In this document: positions 8,064 through 17,490 of the stretch, one piece after another | Layout of the letters: each line of letters opens with the position of its first letter | Position numbering within the stretch: the first letter of the stretch is position 1 | The notes under the pieces: generated by a model | What the model was told of the DNA's origin: nothing | What the model saw: only the letters and a program-made list of their open reading frames with translations | Database searches by the model: none | Assembly: GCA_963677215.1 (NCBI GenBank) | Contig: OY781919.1 | Coordinates: forward strand, 3,472,001-3,536,000 | Source: G963676795 sp963677215 | GTDB taxonomy: Bacteria > Desulfobacterota > Desulfuromonadia > Desulfuromonadales > Geopsychrobacteraceae | Length of the DNA: 64,000 bases | Reading direction: 5' to 3' | Program-made: the position numbers and the translations under genes

Positions 8064-9827
8064 ATGGACTGGCCCCCAATCATAAAAGATCTGTCACTAA
8101 CAACTGTACAGCCGAACCTGACCGACTACCATCAAGCCTGCGCCGAATTCTCCTGGAAATCTGTTCGCGATAACCTCGACGGGTTGCCCGATGGCCGGGG
8201 GCTGAATATTGCTCACGAAGCTGTTGATCGACATGCCACAGGAACATTGCAAGACAGTGTGGCACTGCGTTGGCTGGGCAAAAGCGATGAACATCGTGAG
8301 ATCACCTACTCCGACCTGAAAGATCAAACTAACCGCTTTGCCAACGTGCTGAAGATCTTGGGAATAAAAAAAGGCGAACGGGTTTTCAGCCTCTGCGGCC
8401 GGATCCCTGAGCTCTATTTTGCAGCGCTGGGCACCTTGAAGAACACCAGCGTCTATTGTCCGCTCTTTTCGGCCTTTGGTCCTGAGCCGATCGCTCAACG
8501 TCTGCAGATCGGCGATGGTAAAGTCCTGGTCACGACCCAGCGTTTGTATCGCAAGAAAATCGCTCAGCTACGCCCTGCTCTTCCGGCCCTACGATATATC
8601 CTGCTCGTCGACAGCGATCAGAACCTGGATGCACAAACCCTCTCCCTGCCACTCCTTATGGCACAGGCGACCTCAGATTTCACCATCCCGCCGACCGCTC
8701 CAGATGACATGGCCCTACTCCATTTCACCAGTGGCACCACTGGCAAGCCCAAGGGTGCGATCCATATTCACAATGCCGCCATGACTCACTACCTGACCGG
8801 TAAGTATGTCCTCGATCTCCACCCGGGTGATATTTTCTGGTGCACAGCGGATTGCGGCTGGGTTACCGGCACCTCCTACGGCATCATCTCGCCCTTACTC
8901 CACGGTATTACCAACATTGTCGATGAAGCCGATTTTGAAGCTGAACGCTGGTACCGGGTCCTCGCCGATGAACATGTCAATGTCTGGTACACGGCACCAA
9001 CAGCCATTCGCATGCTGATGCGCTGCGGCATCAAACCCCGCGAACAATACGACCTCTCCGCCCTGCGCTTGGTCCACAGCGTCGGCGAACCGCTTAACCC
9101 GGAGGCTGTCGTCTGGGGAATCGATGCCCTCGGTCTGCCGATTCACGACAATTGGTGGCAAACAGAAACAGGCGGTATCATGATAGCCAACTACGCCGCC
9201 ATGGAAATCCGCCCCGGGTCCATGGGACGACCGCTGCCTGGGATCGAAGCCGCAATCGTTCATCGGACGACACCAACTCAGGTCATCATAGAACAGCAAC
9301 CCGATGCCGAGGGAGAACTGGCCCTGCGCTCCGGCTGGCCATCGATGTTCCGCAGCTACCTGCATGAAGACGAGCGTTACCGCAAATGTTTCGCCGGCGA
9401 CTGGTACATCACCGGGGACCTGGCCAGACGGGACGCCGACGGTTACTTCTGGTTTGTCGGTCGCGCCGACGACATCATCAAGACGTCCGGACATATGGTC
9501 GGTCCGTTTGAAGTGGAAAGTGCCCTGATGGAACATCCGGCGGTCGCAGAAGCCGGCGTCATCGGTAAACCAGAGCCGACGATCGGCGAACTGGTCAAGG
9601 CCTTTGTGGCTCTCAAACCCGAATTTCAATCGACTGATGAACTGCGTCTGGAACTCATCGGCTTTGCCCGTAAGAAACTGGGTTCGGCGGTAGCTCCCAA
9701 GGAGATTGAATTCGCCACCGCCTTGCCCAAAACCCGCAGTGGCAAGATCATGCGCCGGTTGCTCAAAGCCCGTGAACTGGGCCTCCCCGAAGGGGACACA
9801 TCCACCCTGGAAGGAGAGAATCCATGA
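8064..9827 (+). CDS. AMP-forming acyl/acetyl-CoA synthetase
   Basis: The 587-residue enzyme belongs to the ANL superfamily and most resembles AcsA-type acetyl-CoA synthetases. It shows the phosphate loop TSGTTGKPKG (residues 222-231), the acyl-binding/A5 region DNWWQTETGG, the hinge YFWFVGRADDIIK and the C-terminal catalytic lysine in TRSGKIMRR (about Lys561). It activates a short carboxylic acid with ATP and CoA. I chose the ATG at 8064, which has GGAGG 8 nt upstream; an in-frame codon 33 nt earlier lacks this. It is the first gene of the cluster and overlaps the E1 alpha gene by 4 nt. Confidence 0.88.
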   Translation: MDWPPIIKDLSLTTVQPNLTDYHQACAEFSWKSVRDNLDGLPDGRGLNIAHEAVDRHATGTLQDSVALRWLGKSDEHREITYSDLKDQTNRFANVLKILGIKKGERVFSLCGRIPELYFAALGTLKNTSVYCPLFSAFGPEPIAQRLQIGDGKVLVTTQRLYRKKIAQLRPALPALRYILLVDSDQNLDAQTLSLPLLMAQATSDFTIPPTAPDDMALLHFTSGTTGKPKGAIHIHNAAMTHYLTGKYVLDLHPGDIFWCTADCGWVTGTSYGIISPLLHGITNIVDEADFEAERWYRVLADEHVNVWYTAPTAIRMLMRCGIKPREQYDLSALRLVHSVGEPLNPEAVVWGIDALGLPIHDNWWQTETGGIMIANYAAMEIRPGSMGRPLPGIEAAIVHRTTPTQVIIEQQPDAEGELALRSGWPSMFRSYLHEDERYRKCFAGDWYITGDLARRDADGYFWFVGRADDIIKTSGHMVGPFEVESALMEHPAVAEAGVIGKPEPTIGELVKAFVALKPEFQSTDELRLELIGFARKKLGSAVAPKEIEFATALPKTRSGKIMRRLLKARELGLPEGDTSTLEGENP

Positions 9828-10795
9828 AAGAACAAGAATACCAGCGCCACCTGCTCAAGCAGATGCTGCGCATACGCCGCTTCGAGGAAAAATCGGCGGA
9901 ACTCTACAGCCTGATGAAAATCAGAGGTTTTCTGCATCTCTACATCGGCGAGGAGGCAGTCGCTGTCGGAATCACCGAGGCACTTTCAGCTACAGATGCC
10001 CTGGTCGCAACCTACCGGGAGCATGGTCACGCTATTGCCCGCGGCATGGCCATGGGACCAGCGATGGCAGAAATGTATGGCAAGGTCACGGGCTGCTGTC
10101 GTGGCCGCGGCGGCTCCATGCACCTGTTCGATTCTGAACATCGTCTCTATGGCGGCAATGCCATCGTTGGCGGCGGTTTGCCGATAGCGGTCGGCCTGGC
10201 CCTAGCTGACCGGATGCAGCAGAAAAACCAAGTGACCTGCTGCTGCTTTGGCGAAGGTGCCGTGGCTGAAGGAGAGTTTCACGAAGCGATGAACCTGGCG
10301 GCCCTCTGGCAACTGCCGGTACTGTTTGTCTGTGAAAACAATCTTTACGCCATGGGAACCGCGCTGATCCGTTCCGAATCGATGATTGAACTGATCCACA
10401 AGGCAGACGCCTATGGGATTACAGCTACAGCGGTCGATGGCATGGATGTGCTTGCCGTTGCAAAAGCAGCCCGTACCGCCAGAGACCAGATCATGACAAC
10501 CGGAATGCCCTATTTTCTGGAATGCAAAACCTATCGCTTCCGACCGCATTCAATGTTCGACCCGGAGCTTTACCGCTCTCAGCAAGAGGTCGAACAATGG
10601 AAACAACATGATCCGATACAGACGCTCAGTAACAACCTCAAAGAGCAAGGCTGGATCACTGAACAGGATCTGAAACAGCTGGAGGCAGAGATTTCTGATG
10701 AAATCGCCGAGGCGGTCGACTTCGCGGAACAAAGTGACTTGGAAGCCGTCAGCGAACTTACTCGCTTTGTCTATTCGGATCCGGAGGCACAATGA
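9824..10795 (+). CDS. 2-oxoacid dehydrogenase complex, E1 alpha subunit
   Basis: The 323-residue protein is the TPP-binding E1 alpha subunit of a pyruvate/acetoin/branched-chain oxoacid dehydrogenase. It has the TPP-Mg motif starting at GEGAVAEGEFHEAMN (residues 143-157) and ending in CENN near residue 172, and the conserved GRGGSMH segment. E1 decarboxylates the 2-oxoacid and reductively acylates the lipoyl group of E2. It overlaps both neighbours by ATGA junctions, so translation is coupled. The size and motifs fit the PdhA/AcoA group, but the substrate is not defined. Confidence 0.9.
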   Translation: MKEQEYQRHLLKQMLRIRRFEEKSAELYSLMKIRGFLHLYIGEEAVAVGITEALSATDALVATYREHGHAIARGMAMGPAMAEMYGKVTGCCRGRGGSMHLFDSEHRLYGGNAIVGGGLPIAVGLALADRMQQKNQVTCCCFGEGAVAEGEFHEAMNLAALWQLPVLFVCENNLYAMGTALIRSESMIELIHKADAYGITATAVDGMDVLAVAKAARTARDQIMTTGMPYFLECKTYRFRPHSMFDPELYRSQQEVEQWKQHDPIQTLSNNLKEQGWITEQDLKQLEAEISDEIAEAVDFAEQSDLEAVSELTRFVYSDPEAQ

Positions 10796-11784
10796 TGGCT
10801 GAACAACGACTGAAATCAACCTATCGGGAAGCGGTTCGCACAGGCTTGCGCGATGCACTGCTGCGGGATAAACGGGTCTTCCTGATGGGCGAAGATGTCG
10901 GCTGCTACGGTGGCTGTTTTGCCGCCAGCAAGGGGTTGCTGGACGAGTTCGGTCCGGAGCGGGTTCGAGATACGCCGCTGTCCGAATCGACCTTCACCGG
11001 CGCAGGGATCGGTGCAGCTCTGGGGGGAATGCGCCCAATCGTTGAAATCATGACGGTCAATTTCAGCCTGCTGGCCCTTGATCAGATCGTCAACAACGCG
11101 GCTACCTATCTGCATATGTCAGGCGGACAGTTTAACGTCCCGCTGGTCATCCGCATGGCGACCGGTGGCGGGAAGCAGCTTGCCGCTCAGCATTCTCACA
11201 GTCTGGAAGGCTGGTATGCCCATATCCCCGGCATCAGAATCCTCTGTGCCGCAACGCTCGAAGATGCCCGGGGAATGCTCTGGAGCGCGCTTCAGGATCC
11301 TGATCCGGTATTGATCTTCGAACCCTCGGTTCTCTACCCCATGGAGGGGGAATTGGCGGCCGACGCCGGTGCGGTCGCTATAGACCGGGCCAGATTCCAT
11401 CGACAGGGCAAGGATCTGACCCTGATCAGCTATGGCAGCTGTCTGTATAAATGTCTGGATGCGGCTAACACCCTGTCTGCTGAAGGCATTGAGACCGATC
11501 TGATCGACCTGCGCACACTACGCCCTCTCGATGAGCAGACATTCCTGGTCTCAGTCGAAAAGACCCACCGCGCCCTGATCGTTGACGAGGGCTGGCGCAG
11601 CGGCAGCCTTGCCGCCGAAATCAGCGCCCGGATCATGGAAAAGGCCTTTTATAACCTCGACGCCCCCGTCGAACGGATCTGCAGTGCCGAGGTACCGATA
11701 CCCTACGCCAAACATATGGAGGATGCGGCTCTTCCTCAGGTGGAAGAAATAGTCAAGACAGCGAGGAGGATGGTCCGTGGCTGA
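10792..11784 (+). CDS. 2-oxoacid dehydrogenase complex, E1 beta subunit
   Basis: The 330-residue protein is the transketolase-like E1 beta partner, with the typical segments FLMGEDVGCYGG near the N-terminus, RVRDTPLSESTFTG (about residues 56-69) and HSHSLEGWYAHIPG (about residues 133-146). The C-terminal transketolase domain (LIDLRTLRPLDEQT) is present. The double ATG at 10792/10795 overlaps the E1 alpha stop codon. It overlaps the E2 gene by 8 nt. Confidence 0.9.
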   Translation: MMAEQRLKSTYREAVRTGLRDALLRDKRVFLMGEDVGCYGGCFAASKGLLDEFGPERVRDTPLSESTFTGAGIGAALGGMRPIVEIMTVNFSLLALDQIVNNAATYLHMSGGQFNVPLVIRMATGGGKQLAAQHSHSLEGWYAHIPGIRILCAATLEDARGMLWSALQDPDPVLIFEPSVLYPMEGELAADAGAVAIDRARFHRQGKDLTLISYGSCLYKCLDAANTLSAEGIETDLIDLRTLRPLDEQTFLVSVEKTHRALIVDEGWRSGSLAAEISARIMEKAFYNLDAPVERICSAEVPIPYAKHMEDAALPQVEEIVKTARRMVRG

Positions 11785-12895
11785 ATTCATCATGCCCAGC
11801 CTGGGCGCCGACATGAAGAGCGGTATTCTGATTGACTGGCGGGTAGAACCCGGAAATCAGGTCAAGCGTGGCGATATTATCGCCGATATTGAAACCGACA
11901 AAGGAACCTTCGAAGTCGAGGTTTATTGCGACGGTGTCATCGACCAGATTCTGGTTGAACCCGGATCAGACAAGATCCCGGTCGGAACCGTCCTGGCGAC
12001 CATCATTTCAGATACTGAGCAACCAACGCCTGAACCACCCCCGGCTTCCGACCGACGCATCAAAGCGTCCCCTGCTGCCCGCAAGCTGGCGGCCGAGCAC
12101 CAGATCGAGCTAAGCCAGATCACGGGCAGCGGCCCGGATGGCTCCATCTCACTGGCAGACGTTGAGGAAACGCTTAAAACAACAGTTCTGCCGCAAACAA
12201 CGGCAGAAACAAGCGAGCGCCCTAAAGAACATGCCGAAGGGATGCGCCAGGCGATCGCTGCTGCCATGAGCCTGTCTAATCGCGAGATTCCTCACTACTA
12301 CCTGGCCAGCGATATAGATATGAGCCGCGCACTGGCCTGGCTGGAAGAGCATAACCATCAGCACCCTATCAAAGAGCGACTCCTGCCGGTCATACTGCCG
12401 TTGAAAGCCACCGCGCTGGCCCTAAAAAAAATCCCGGAACTCAACGCCCACTGGGTCGATGGACAACTCCAACTTAAAGACGAAGTCAATATCGGCTTTG
12501 CTGTTTCTCTACGAGGCGGGGGACTGATCGCGCCTGCCTTGATCAGTGTTGACCGCTTAAGCCTTGATCAACTGATGACAGCGATGAGCGACCTAATCAG
12601 CCGAACCCGGGCCGGAAAACTACGTGGGTCTGAATTAACCGCAGCTGGCATTACAGTCACCAGCCTCGGTGATCTCGGTGTCAGTTGCGTTTATGGCGTC
12701 ATCTATCCACCGCAGGTAGCCCTTGTTGGTTTTGGCAGAATCAGCGAACGCCCCTGGGCCGAAAAAGGCAGCATCAGCGCCCGCCCAATTCTAACAACAA
12801 CACTCGCGGCAGATCACCGGGCCAGTGATGGCCATCTTGGAGCCAGATTTCTCGATACCCTGGGGAAACTTTTACAGGAGCCTGAAAAGCTATGA
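11777..12895 (+). CDS. 2-oxoacid dehydrogenase complex, E2 (lipoyl acyltransferase)
   Basis: The 372-residue E2 has one N-terminal lipoyl domain with the modified lysine in IETDKGTFE (Lys42), a peripheral-subunit-binding domain (ASPAARKLAAEHQIELSQI, about residues 96-114) and a catalytic acyltransferase domain ending with the active-site HRASDG (His347, Asp351). It transfers the acyl group to CoA. The start is GTG at 11777 with GAGGAGGA upstream. No E3 dihydrolipoamide dehydrogenase gene follows, so E3 must be shared with another complex. The ACP gene overlaps its end by 4 nt. Confidence 0.9.
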   Translation: MAEFIMPSLGADMKSGILIDWRVEPGNQVKRGDIIADIETDKGTFEVEVYCDGVIDQILVEPGSDKIPVGTVLATIISDTEQPTPEPPPASDRRIKASPAARKLAAEHQIELSQITGSGPDGSISLADVEETLKTTVLPQTTAETSERPKEHAEGMRQAIAAAMSLSNREIPHYYLASDIDMSRALAWLEEHNHQHPIKERLLPVILPLKATALALKKIPELNAHWVDGQLQLKDEVNIGFAVSLRGGGLIAPALISVDRLSLDQLMTAMSDLISRTRAGKLRGSELTAAGITVTSLGDLGVSCVYGVIYPPQVALVGFGRISERPWAEKGSISARPILTTTLAADHRASDGHLGARFLDTLGKLLQEPEKL

Positions 12896-13137
12896 CCGAG
12901 GCAGAAATCAGAACACTTATTTTAGAAAATATTTCCCAGATAGCTCCCGAAATCGATTCTGAGGACATCTCTGAAACTGAAAATCTGCGCGAGGAACTGG
13001 ATATCGACTCCTTCGATTTCCTGAAGCTCCTGATTGCTTTGAGCGAACAGCTCGCCATTGATATTCCGGAACAGGATTACGAATGTCTGAGCAGCCTGAA
13101 TGACCTTATCGCCTATCTCTGTAGCAGATCTAACTGA
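12892..13137 (+). CDS. Acyl carrier protein
   Basis: This 81-residue acidic protein has the ACP helix-2 motif DIDSFDFLKLL, with Ser40 as the expected phosphopantetheine attachment site. It overlaps the E2 stop codon by 4 nt and is therefore co-translated with a 2-oxoacid dehydrogenase, an uncommon partner for an ACP. It may carry acyl groups made by the complex or the neighbouring acyl-CoA synthetases; this is inference. An 88-nt gap with a new ribosome site precedes the next gene. Confidence 0.85.
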   Translation: MTEAEIRTLILENISQIAPEIDSEDISETENLREELDIDSFDFLKLLIALSEQLAIDIPEQDYECLSSLNDLIAYLCSRSN

Positions 13138-13225
13138 TGGATCAGTGACCATTGAAGACAGAGGCTAAAATGCTAGACTTTAAATAGAGTTAAAACACCT
13201 TCCTTTCCTAAAAAGGAGGCCTCTG

Positions 13226-14338
13226 ATGGAAGATATCTTCAGATTCACCGACAGCATCGGCCCTGCCAAGATCATCCATTTTTACCAGCCAGAGATTCAA
13301 CTCAAAGCTGTACTGGTCATAGACAATGTCGCCTGCGGTCCATCAATCGGTGGCATCCGTTTAGCGACCGATGTCAGTACCGAGGAGTGTTTCCGGTTGG
13401 CACGGGCCATGACCATGAAAAATGCTGCCGCCGGGCTGACCCATGGCGGGGGCAAAACCGTCGTGTATGGCGATCCGAAGATGCCCTGCGACAAGAAGGA
13501 GACCCTGATCCGCGGGTTGGCTCAGGCGCTGCGCGATATCAGAGACTACATCCCCGGCCCGGACATGGGAACGGATGAGGAATGCATGGCCCTGATCAAG
13601 GATGAAATCGGCCGTGCTGTAGGCCTGCCACGGGAAATCGGCGGAATCCCTCTTGATGAAATCGGAGCAACAGCCTGGGGCGTCTACAACGCAACGGAGG
13701 TCGCCCTGCAATATTGTCATTTTGAGCTTAAAGGAGCCCGCCTGGTTATTCAGGGGTTCGGTGCTGTCGGCAAGCACAGTGCACGCTTTCTAACCGAGAT
13801 GGGGGCGGTTCTCGTAGGCGTTTCCGATTCAGGAGGTGCGCTCTACAACCCAGAGGGGCTTGATGTCGCCAGGCTGATAGCCCTCAAGGATGCAGGAAAT
13901 AGTGTCTGCGCCTACCCTGAAGGGCAGAAACTGAACAGCACCGCACTGATCGATCTCGAATGCGACATCTGGATCCCCGCCGCCCGCCCGGACATTATCC
14001 ATATGGATAACGTTGAACGCCTCAGGACCAAACTGATAGTTCAGGGGGCCAACATCGCCATCACCCGACAAGCCGAAACCTATCTTCATGAAAAAGGGGT
14101 CTTATGCATCCCCGATTTTATTGCCAACGCGGGTGGCGTCATCTGCGCCGCCATGGAGTACCAAGGCGCCTGTGAGTCGACAGCCATGCAGACGATCGCG
14201 GAGAAGGTTCGGCGCAACACTGAGTTGATATTGAAGGAGGTCAGCACCAGTGGGATTCCGCCACGCCGAGCGGCTGAAGAGTTGGCTCTGGCCCGGATTA
14301 CAAAAGCGATGTCATTCAAACGCTGGGGGATTTACTAG
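13226..14338 (+). CDS. Glu/Leu/Phe/Val-family amino acid dehydrogenase
   Basis: The 370-residue protein belongs to the ELFV dehydrogenases. It has the catalytic-lysine segment GLTHGGGKTVVYGDP (about residues 70-84; Lys77), the aspartate-bearing GPDMGTDEE and a Rossmann motif VIQGFGAVGKHS near residue 175. The GGGKTVVYGDP form is closer to leucine dehydrogenase than to classic glutamate dehydrogenase. It would interconvert an amino acid with its 2-oxoacid, ammonia and NAD(P)H, feeding the E1/E2 complex and the adjacent ferredoxin oxidoreductase. It has a strong ribosome site (AAGGAGG) upstream of 13226. Confidence 0.88.
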   Translation: MEDIFRFTDSIGPAKIIHFYQPEIQLKAVLVIDNVACGPSIGGIRLATDVSTEECFRLARAMTMKNAAAGLTHGGGKTVVYGDPKMPCDKKETLIRGLAQALRDIRDYIPGPDMGTDEECMALIKDEIGRAVGLPREIGGIPLDEIGATAWGVYNATEVALQYCHFELKGARLVIQGFGAVGKHSARFLTEMGAVLVGVSDSGGALYNPEGLDVARLIALKDAGNSVCAYPEGQKLNSTALIDLECDIWIPAARPDIIHMDNVERLRTKLIVQGANIAITRQAETYLHEKGVLCIPDFIANAGGVICAAMEYQGACESTAMQTIAEKVRRNTELILKEVSTSGIPPRRAAEELALARITKAMSFKRWGIY

Positions 14339-14396
14339 CTGGCTGCCATCCAGAAATTCCGGAGGGTAATGCGTAAGTTTTACGATTGGAGACAGC

Positions 14397-15317
14397 ATGT
14401 ATCGTATCCGCTTTCACGGCCGGGGTGGCCAGGGCATAAAGACTGCCAGCCGCATCCTGGGCACAGCCTTTTTTCTCGAAGGTTTCGAAGTGCAGGATGC
14501 TCCCCGCTATGGAGCCGAACGCCGTGGCGCACCCATCTTCGCCTACGTCCGCGCCGATCAGCGTCAAATCAATGAGCGCGGCATTATTCAGACACCCGAC
14601 CTGGTCGTTGTTGCCGATGAGACCCTGCTCGACATCCCGGCTGCTGGAATAATACAGGGCATCACCCGGCAAACCGCTATCCTTATCTACAGCGTTCATT
14701 CTGCAGCCACCCTCAAGGACCGTTATCCTCTGCAGGGACAGGTTGTCTCACTTATACACGCACAAAGTCCCCAGCCACATTCTTCCTTTATCGGAACCAT
14801 CTGTGCCGGTGGCGCGGCGCAACTGACCGGTGTCATTTCAGAGCAAAGCCTCAAAGAGGCGATTCGTCAGGAGCTGACCGATCACGGATTCGATGCAGTC
14901 AAGGGCAATATCGCCCTTGCCACGACGGCCTACAATCAGGTCAAAAGCTACAACGGGCTGGTTGTGCCGGATTCCACCGGCAGCTTACCCCTGAAAAAAC
15001 CAGGCTGGATCGAGCTGCCCTTTGATGAAGCGCGGCTGTCCGCCCCTGCCATTCATGCCACGCTGACCAGCGAAAAGGTCAAAACAGGGCTGTGGCGCAG
15101 CCTGCGACCTGTCATCGATCTGCACAGTTGCCGCCGATGTGGCCTCTGTTGTCAGCTCTGCCCTGAAGGCGCTATCCATCTCGATCAGCAGAACCAACCC
15201 GAAATCGACTACGAACACTGCAAGGGCTGCCTGATCTGTCTGGAACAGTGTCCGGCCAAAGCGATAACCGCCGTTGCGGAAGAGCTGTCAGAGAGTGGAA
15301 CCGGAGGCGCACTATGA
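14397..15317 (+). CDS. 2-oxoacid:ferredoxin oxidoreductase, fused gamma-delta subunit
   Basis: The 306-residue protein joins a gamma domain (starting YRIRFHGRGGQGIKTAS, with YGAERRGAPIFAY near residue 37) to a C-terminal two-cluster ferredoxin (CRRCGLCCQLCPEGA and CKGCLICLEQCPAKA, about residues 243-288). In the operon at 1841-4872 these are two separate genes. The linker region includes LPLKKPGWIELPFDEA. It is the first subunit gene of the second OFOR and overlaps the alpha gene by 4 nt. Confidence 0.9.
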   Translation: MYRIRFHGRGGQGIKTASRILGTAFFLEGFEVQDAPRYGAERRGAPIFAYVRADQRQINERGIIQTPDLVVVADETLLDIPAAGIIQGITRQTAILIYSVHSAATLKDRYPLQGQVVSLIHAQSPQPHSSFIGTICAGGAAQLTGVISEQSLKEAIRQELTDHGFDAVKGNIALATTAYNQVKSYNGLVVPDSTGSLPLKKPGWIELPFDEARLSAPAIHATLTSEKVKTGLWRSLRPVIDLHSCRRCGLCCQLCPEGAIHLDQQNQPEIDYEHCKGCLICLEQCPAKAITAVAEELSESGTGGAL

Positions 15318-16537
15318 AGCGGATACTGCTGACAGGCAATGGTGCGGCAGCCTGGGGGATGCGGCTGGCCAGGGCAGACTATCTGCCCGCCTTCCCCATC
15401 ACCCCGCAGACCGAAATCATCGAGACCATCGCCAGGTGGATTGCAAGTGGAGAGCTCGACTGTCGCATGGTCACCATGGAATCCGAGCATTCGATGCTCA
15501 CGGCGGCAGGAGCTGCTGCAGCCACCGGGGTTCGGGTTTTCAGTGCAACATCCAGCCAGGGCCTGCTTTACGCCATGGAGATGCTCTACACGGTCGCCGG
15601 TTGGCGCGCCCCCCTGGTACTGGTCAATGTCTCACGCGGATTGTCATCGCCAATTACCCTGGAACCGGATCACAACGATATTCTCGCGACTCGCGACAGC
15701 GGTTTTCTCCAGCTCCACTGTTCCAGCTGCCAAGAGGTTCTTGACAGCGTCCTGCTCGCCTACCGATTGGCGGAAGACAGCCGTGTCCGCCTGCCGGTCA
15801 TCGTCAACCTGGACGGCTTCTATCTCTCCTTCACCAGGGAACCGGTCAGCATCCCGGCAGTTGATGAAGTTGCCAGATTCCTCCCCCCTTATGATCCGCA
15901 GAACCTGCTCTTCAGTGCCAGCGCTCCAGTCAGTCACGCTGTCGCCGTACTGGGTGGTGGCGCTTACTCCTATTTCCGCTACCAGTGCCACCTGGCCGCC
16001 CAGAATGCACTTGAAGTTTTCACCTCTATTGGTGCGGAGTTCGGAACTATTTTCGGCCGAGACTATGATGCCGTAGAAGCCTATCGCAGCGCTGACGCCG
16101 ATATCGTTCTGGTCATGATCGGCTCCTTTGCCAGCAAGGCCAGAGCTGCCATCGACCGCTTGCGCACTGACGGCCAAAAGGTCGGACTGCTGCGCCCACG
16201 ATTGCTGCGTCCCTTCCCGTCCTCAGCGCTGGCACGACTGCTGGCAGGAAAAGCCGGTGTCGCTGTCATCGATCAGAACATTTCCCTCGGTGGCGGTGGA
16301 ATCCTCCACGGTGAACTGGCGGCGGCCCTCTATGGCCAGCCGGATGCGCCACCGATACTGACCAGCTTCATCGGCGGACTCGGCGGCCGCGATATCAGCC
16401 TGGAGGAATTTGCTGAGATGGTTGCCGTAACCCGCAAGGCAGTAGCTGAGGGGCGCACGCCGCCGACACAGCTGCTTTACAGTGAAGAGGAATTGCGGGA
16501 AATCAGGAAGATGCAACAGATTGCGGGGATGCCATGA
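15314..16537 (+). CDS. 2-oxoacid:ferredoxin oxidoreductase, alpha subunit (second copy)
   Basis: The 407-residue alpha subunit starts at the ATG at 15314 inside an ATGA overlap with the gamma-delta gene. A longer in-frame extension to 15248 would overlap the ferredoxin domain. The motif PAFPITPQTEIIETI and the segment MVTMESEHSM are typical. It differs clearly in sequence from the alpha subunit at 2790-3971, so this is a paralogous enzyme and probably has a different 2-oxoacid preference (inference). Confidence 0.9.
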   Translation: MKRILLTGNGAAAWGMRLARADYLPAFPITPQTEIIETIARWIASGELDCRMVTMESEHSMLTAAGAAAATGVRVFSATSSQGLLYAMEMLYTVAGWRAPLVLVNVSRGLSSPITLEPDHNDILATRDSGFLQLHCSSCQEVLDSVLLAYRLAEDSRVRLPVIVNLDGFYLSFTREPVSIPAVDEVARFLPPYDPQNLLFSASAPVSHAVAVLGGGAYSYFRYQCHLAAQNALEVFTSIGAEFGTIFGRDYDAVEAYRSADADIVLVMIGSFASKARAAIDRLRTDGQKVGLLRPRLLRPFPSSALARLLAGKAGVAVIDQNISLGGGGILHGELAAALYGQPDAPPILTSFIGGLGGRDISLEEFAEMVAVTRKAVAEGRTPPTQLLYSEEELREIRKMQQIAGMP

Positions 16538-17451
16538 GCGAAACGAAATACCAAAGTCTGAAGGATCTGCCTACCTCCCACCTGTTGGGTGCCGGAACCG
16601 CCATGTGTGCAGGCTGTGGCGGACTGGAAGCGCTCCAGCACATCTACGATATCCTCGGTGAAAAGACCGTCGTTATCAATGCCGCGGGATGCATGACTCT
16701 GCTGTCGGTCTATCCCTTTACCCCTTTCCGTGGATCCTGGCTCTATACCGCCATGGCCTCGGCTCCCGCTGGCGCACAAGGGGTCAGGGATGCTCTCGAT
16801 ATCCGCTTAGGCAAAGGCCAGCTGGACAGCACAGACGATCTGCAGACGGTAGTCCTGACCGGTGACGGCTCAGCATACGGCATGGGCCTTTCGGCCACCT
16901 CGGCCGCCATCGAACGTGGCCTTGATTTCATCTACATCTGCTACGACAACGAAGGCTACGGCAACACCGGTCACCAGACCTCGGCAGCGACACCCCATGG
17001 GGCAAGGACAGCAACCTGCTCAGCACAACATGGCGTCAGCGGCAGAAAAAAGGATCTGTTCGCAATCTGGTCCGCTCACCGCCCGACTTATGTCGCCACC
17101 GTGGCCGGCTGCGAGCCGCTCGATCTGGCGCGGAAAATGGAGAAGGCCGTGCAACTGCATGGGCCGCGTCTGATCATTGCCCTGGCGCCCTGCCCCACCG
17201 GCTGGGGCTATGATCCGCAGGAGACAGTCGAGATCGGCAAGCTGGCAATCAACACCGGGATCTGGCCGCTCAAGGAATACCAGGCCGGCACAGTCACCCA
17301 TACCCATATCCCGCGCAAGCGCCATCCGGTTACGGACTATCTGCAGCGCCAGGGCCGCTTCAGTCATCTGTTCAGCCCGAAGCTCCAGAAGGAGACGATC
17401 AGTGAGATTCAGGAGCAGATAGATGCTTACTGGCAAAGCATTGCTGACTGA
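16534..17451 (+). CDS. 2-oxoacid:ferredoxin oxidoreductase, beta subunit (second copy)
   Basis: The 305-residue TPP subunit has the MCAGCGG motif (about residues 25-31), the TPP-Mg segment LTGDGSAYGMGLSA and the follow-up CYDNEGYGNTG. It overlaps the alpha gene by 4 nt. Together with the fused gamma-delta subunit it completes a three-gene OFOR. The gene closes the tightly coupled part of the cluster; a 39-nt gap with its own ribosome site separates it from the last ligase gene. Confidence 0.9.
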   Translation: MSETKYQSLKDLPTSHLLGAGTAMCAGCGGLEALQHIYDILGEKTVVINAAGCMTLLSVYPFTPFRGSWLYTAMASAPAGAQGVRDALDIRLGKGQLDSTDDLQTVVLTGDGSAYGMGLSATSAAIERGLDFIYICYDNEGYGNTGHQTSAATPHGARTATCSAQHGVSGRKKDLFAIWSAHRPTYVATVAGCEPLDLARKMEKAVQLHGPRLIIALAPCPTGWGYDPQETVEIGKLAINTGIWPLKEYQAGTVTHTHIPRKRHPVTDYLQRQGRFSHLFSPKLQKETISEIQEQIDAYWQSIAD

Positions 17452-17490
17452 ACATTTCGTTCACAAAGACCTAAGAAAGGGGGCTCGCAG

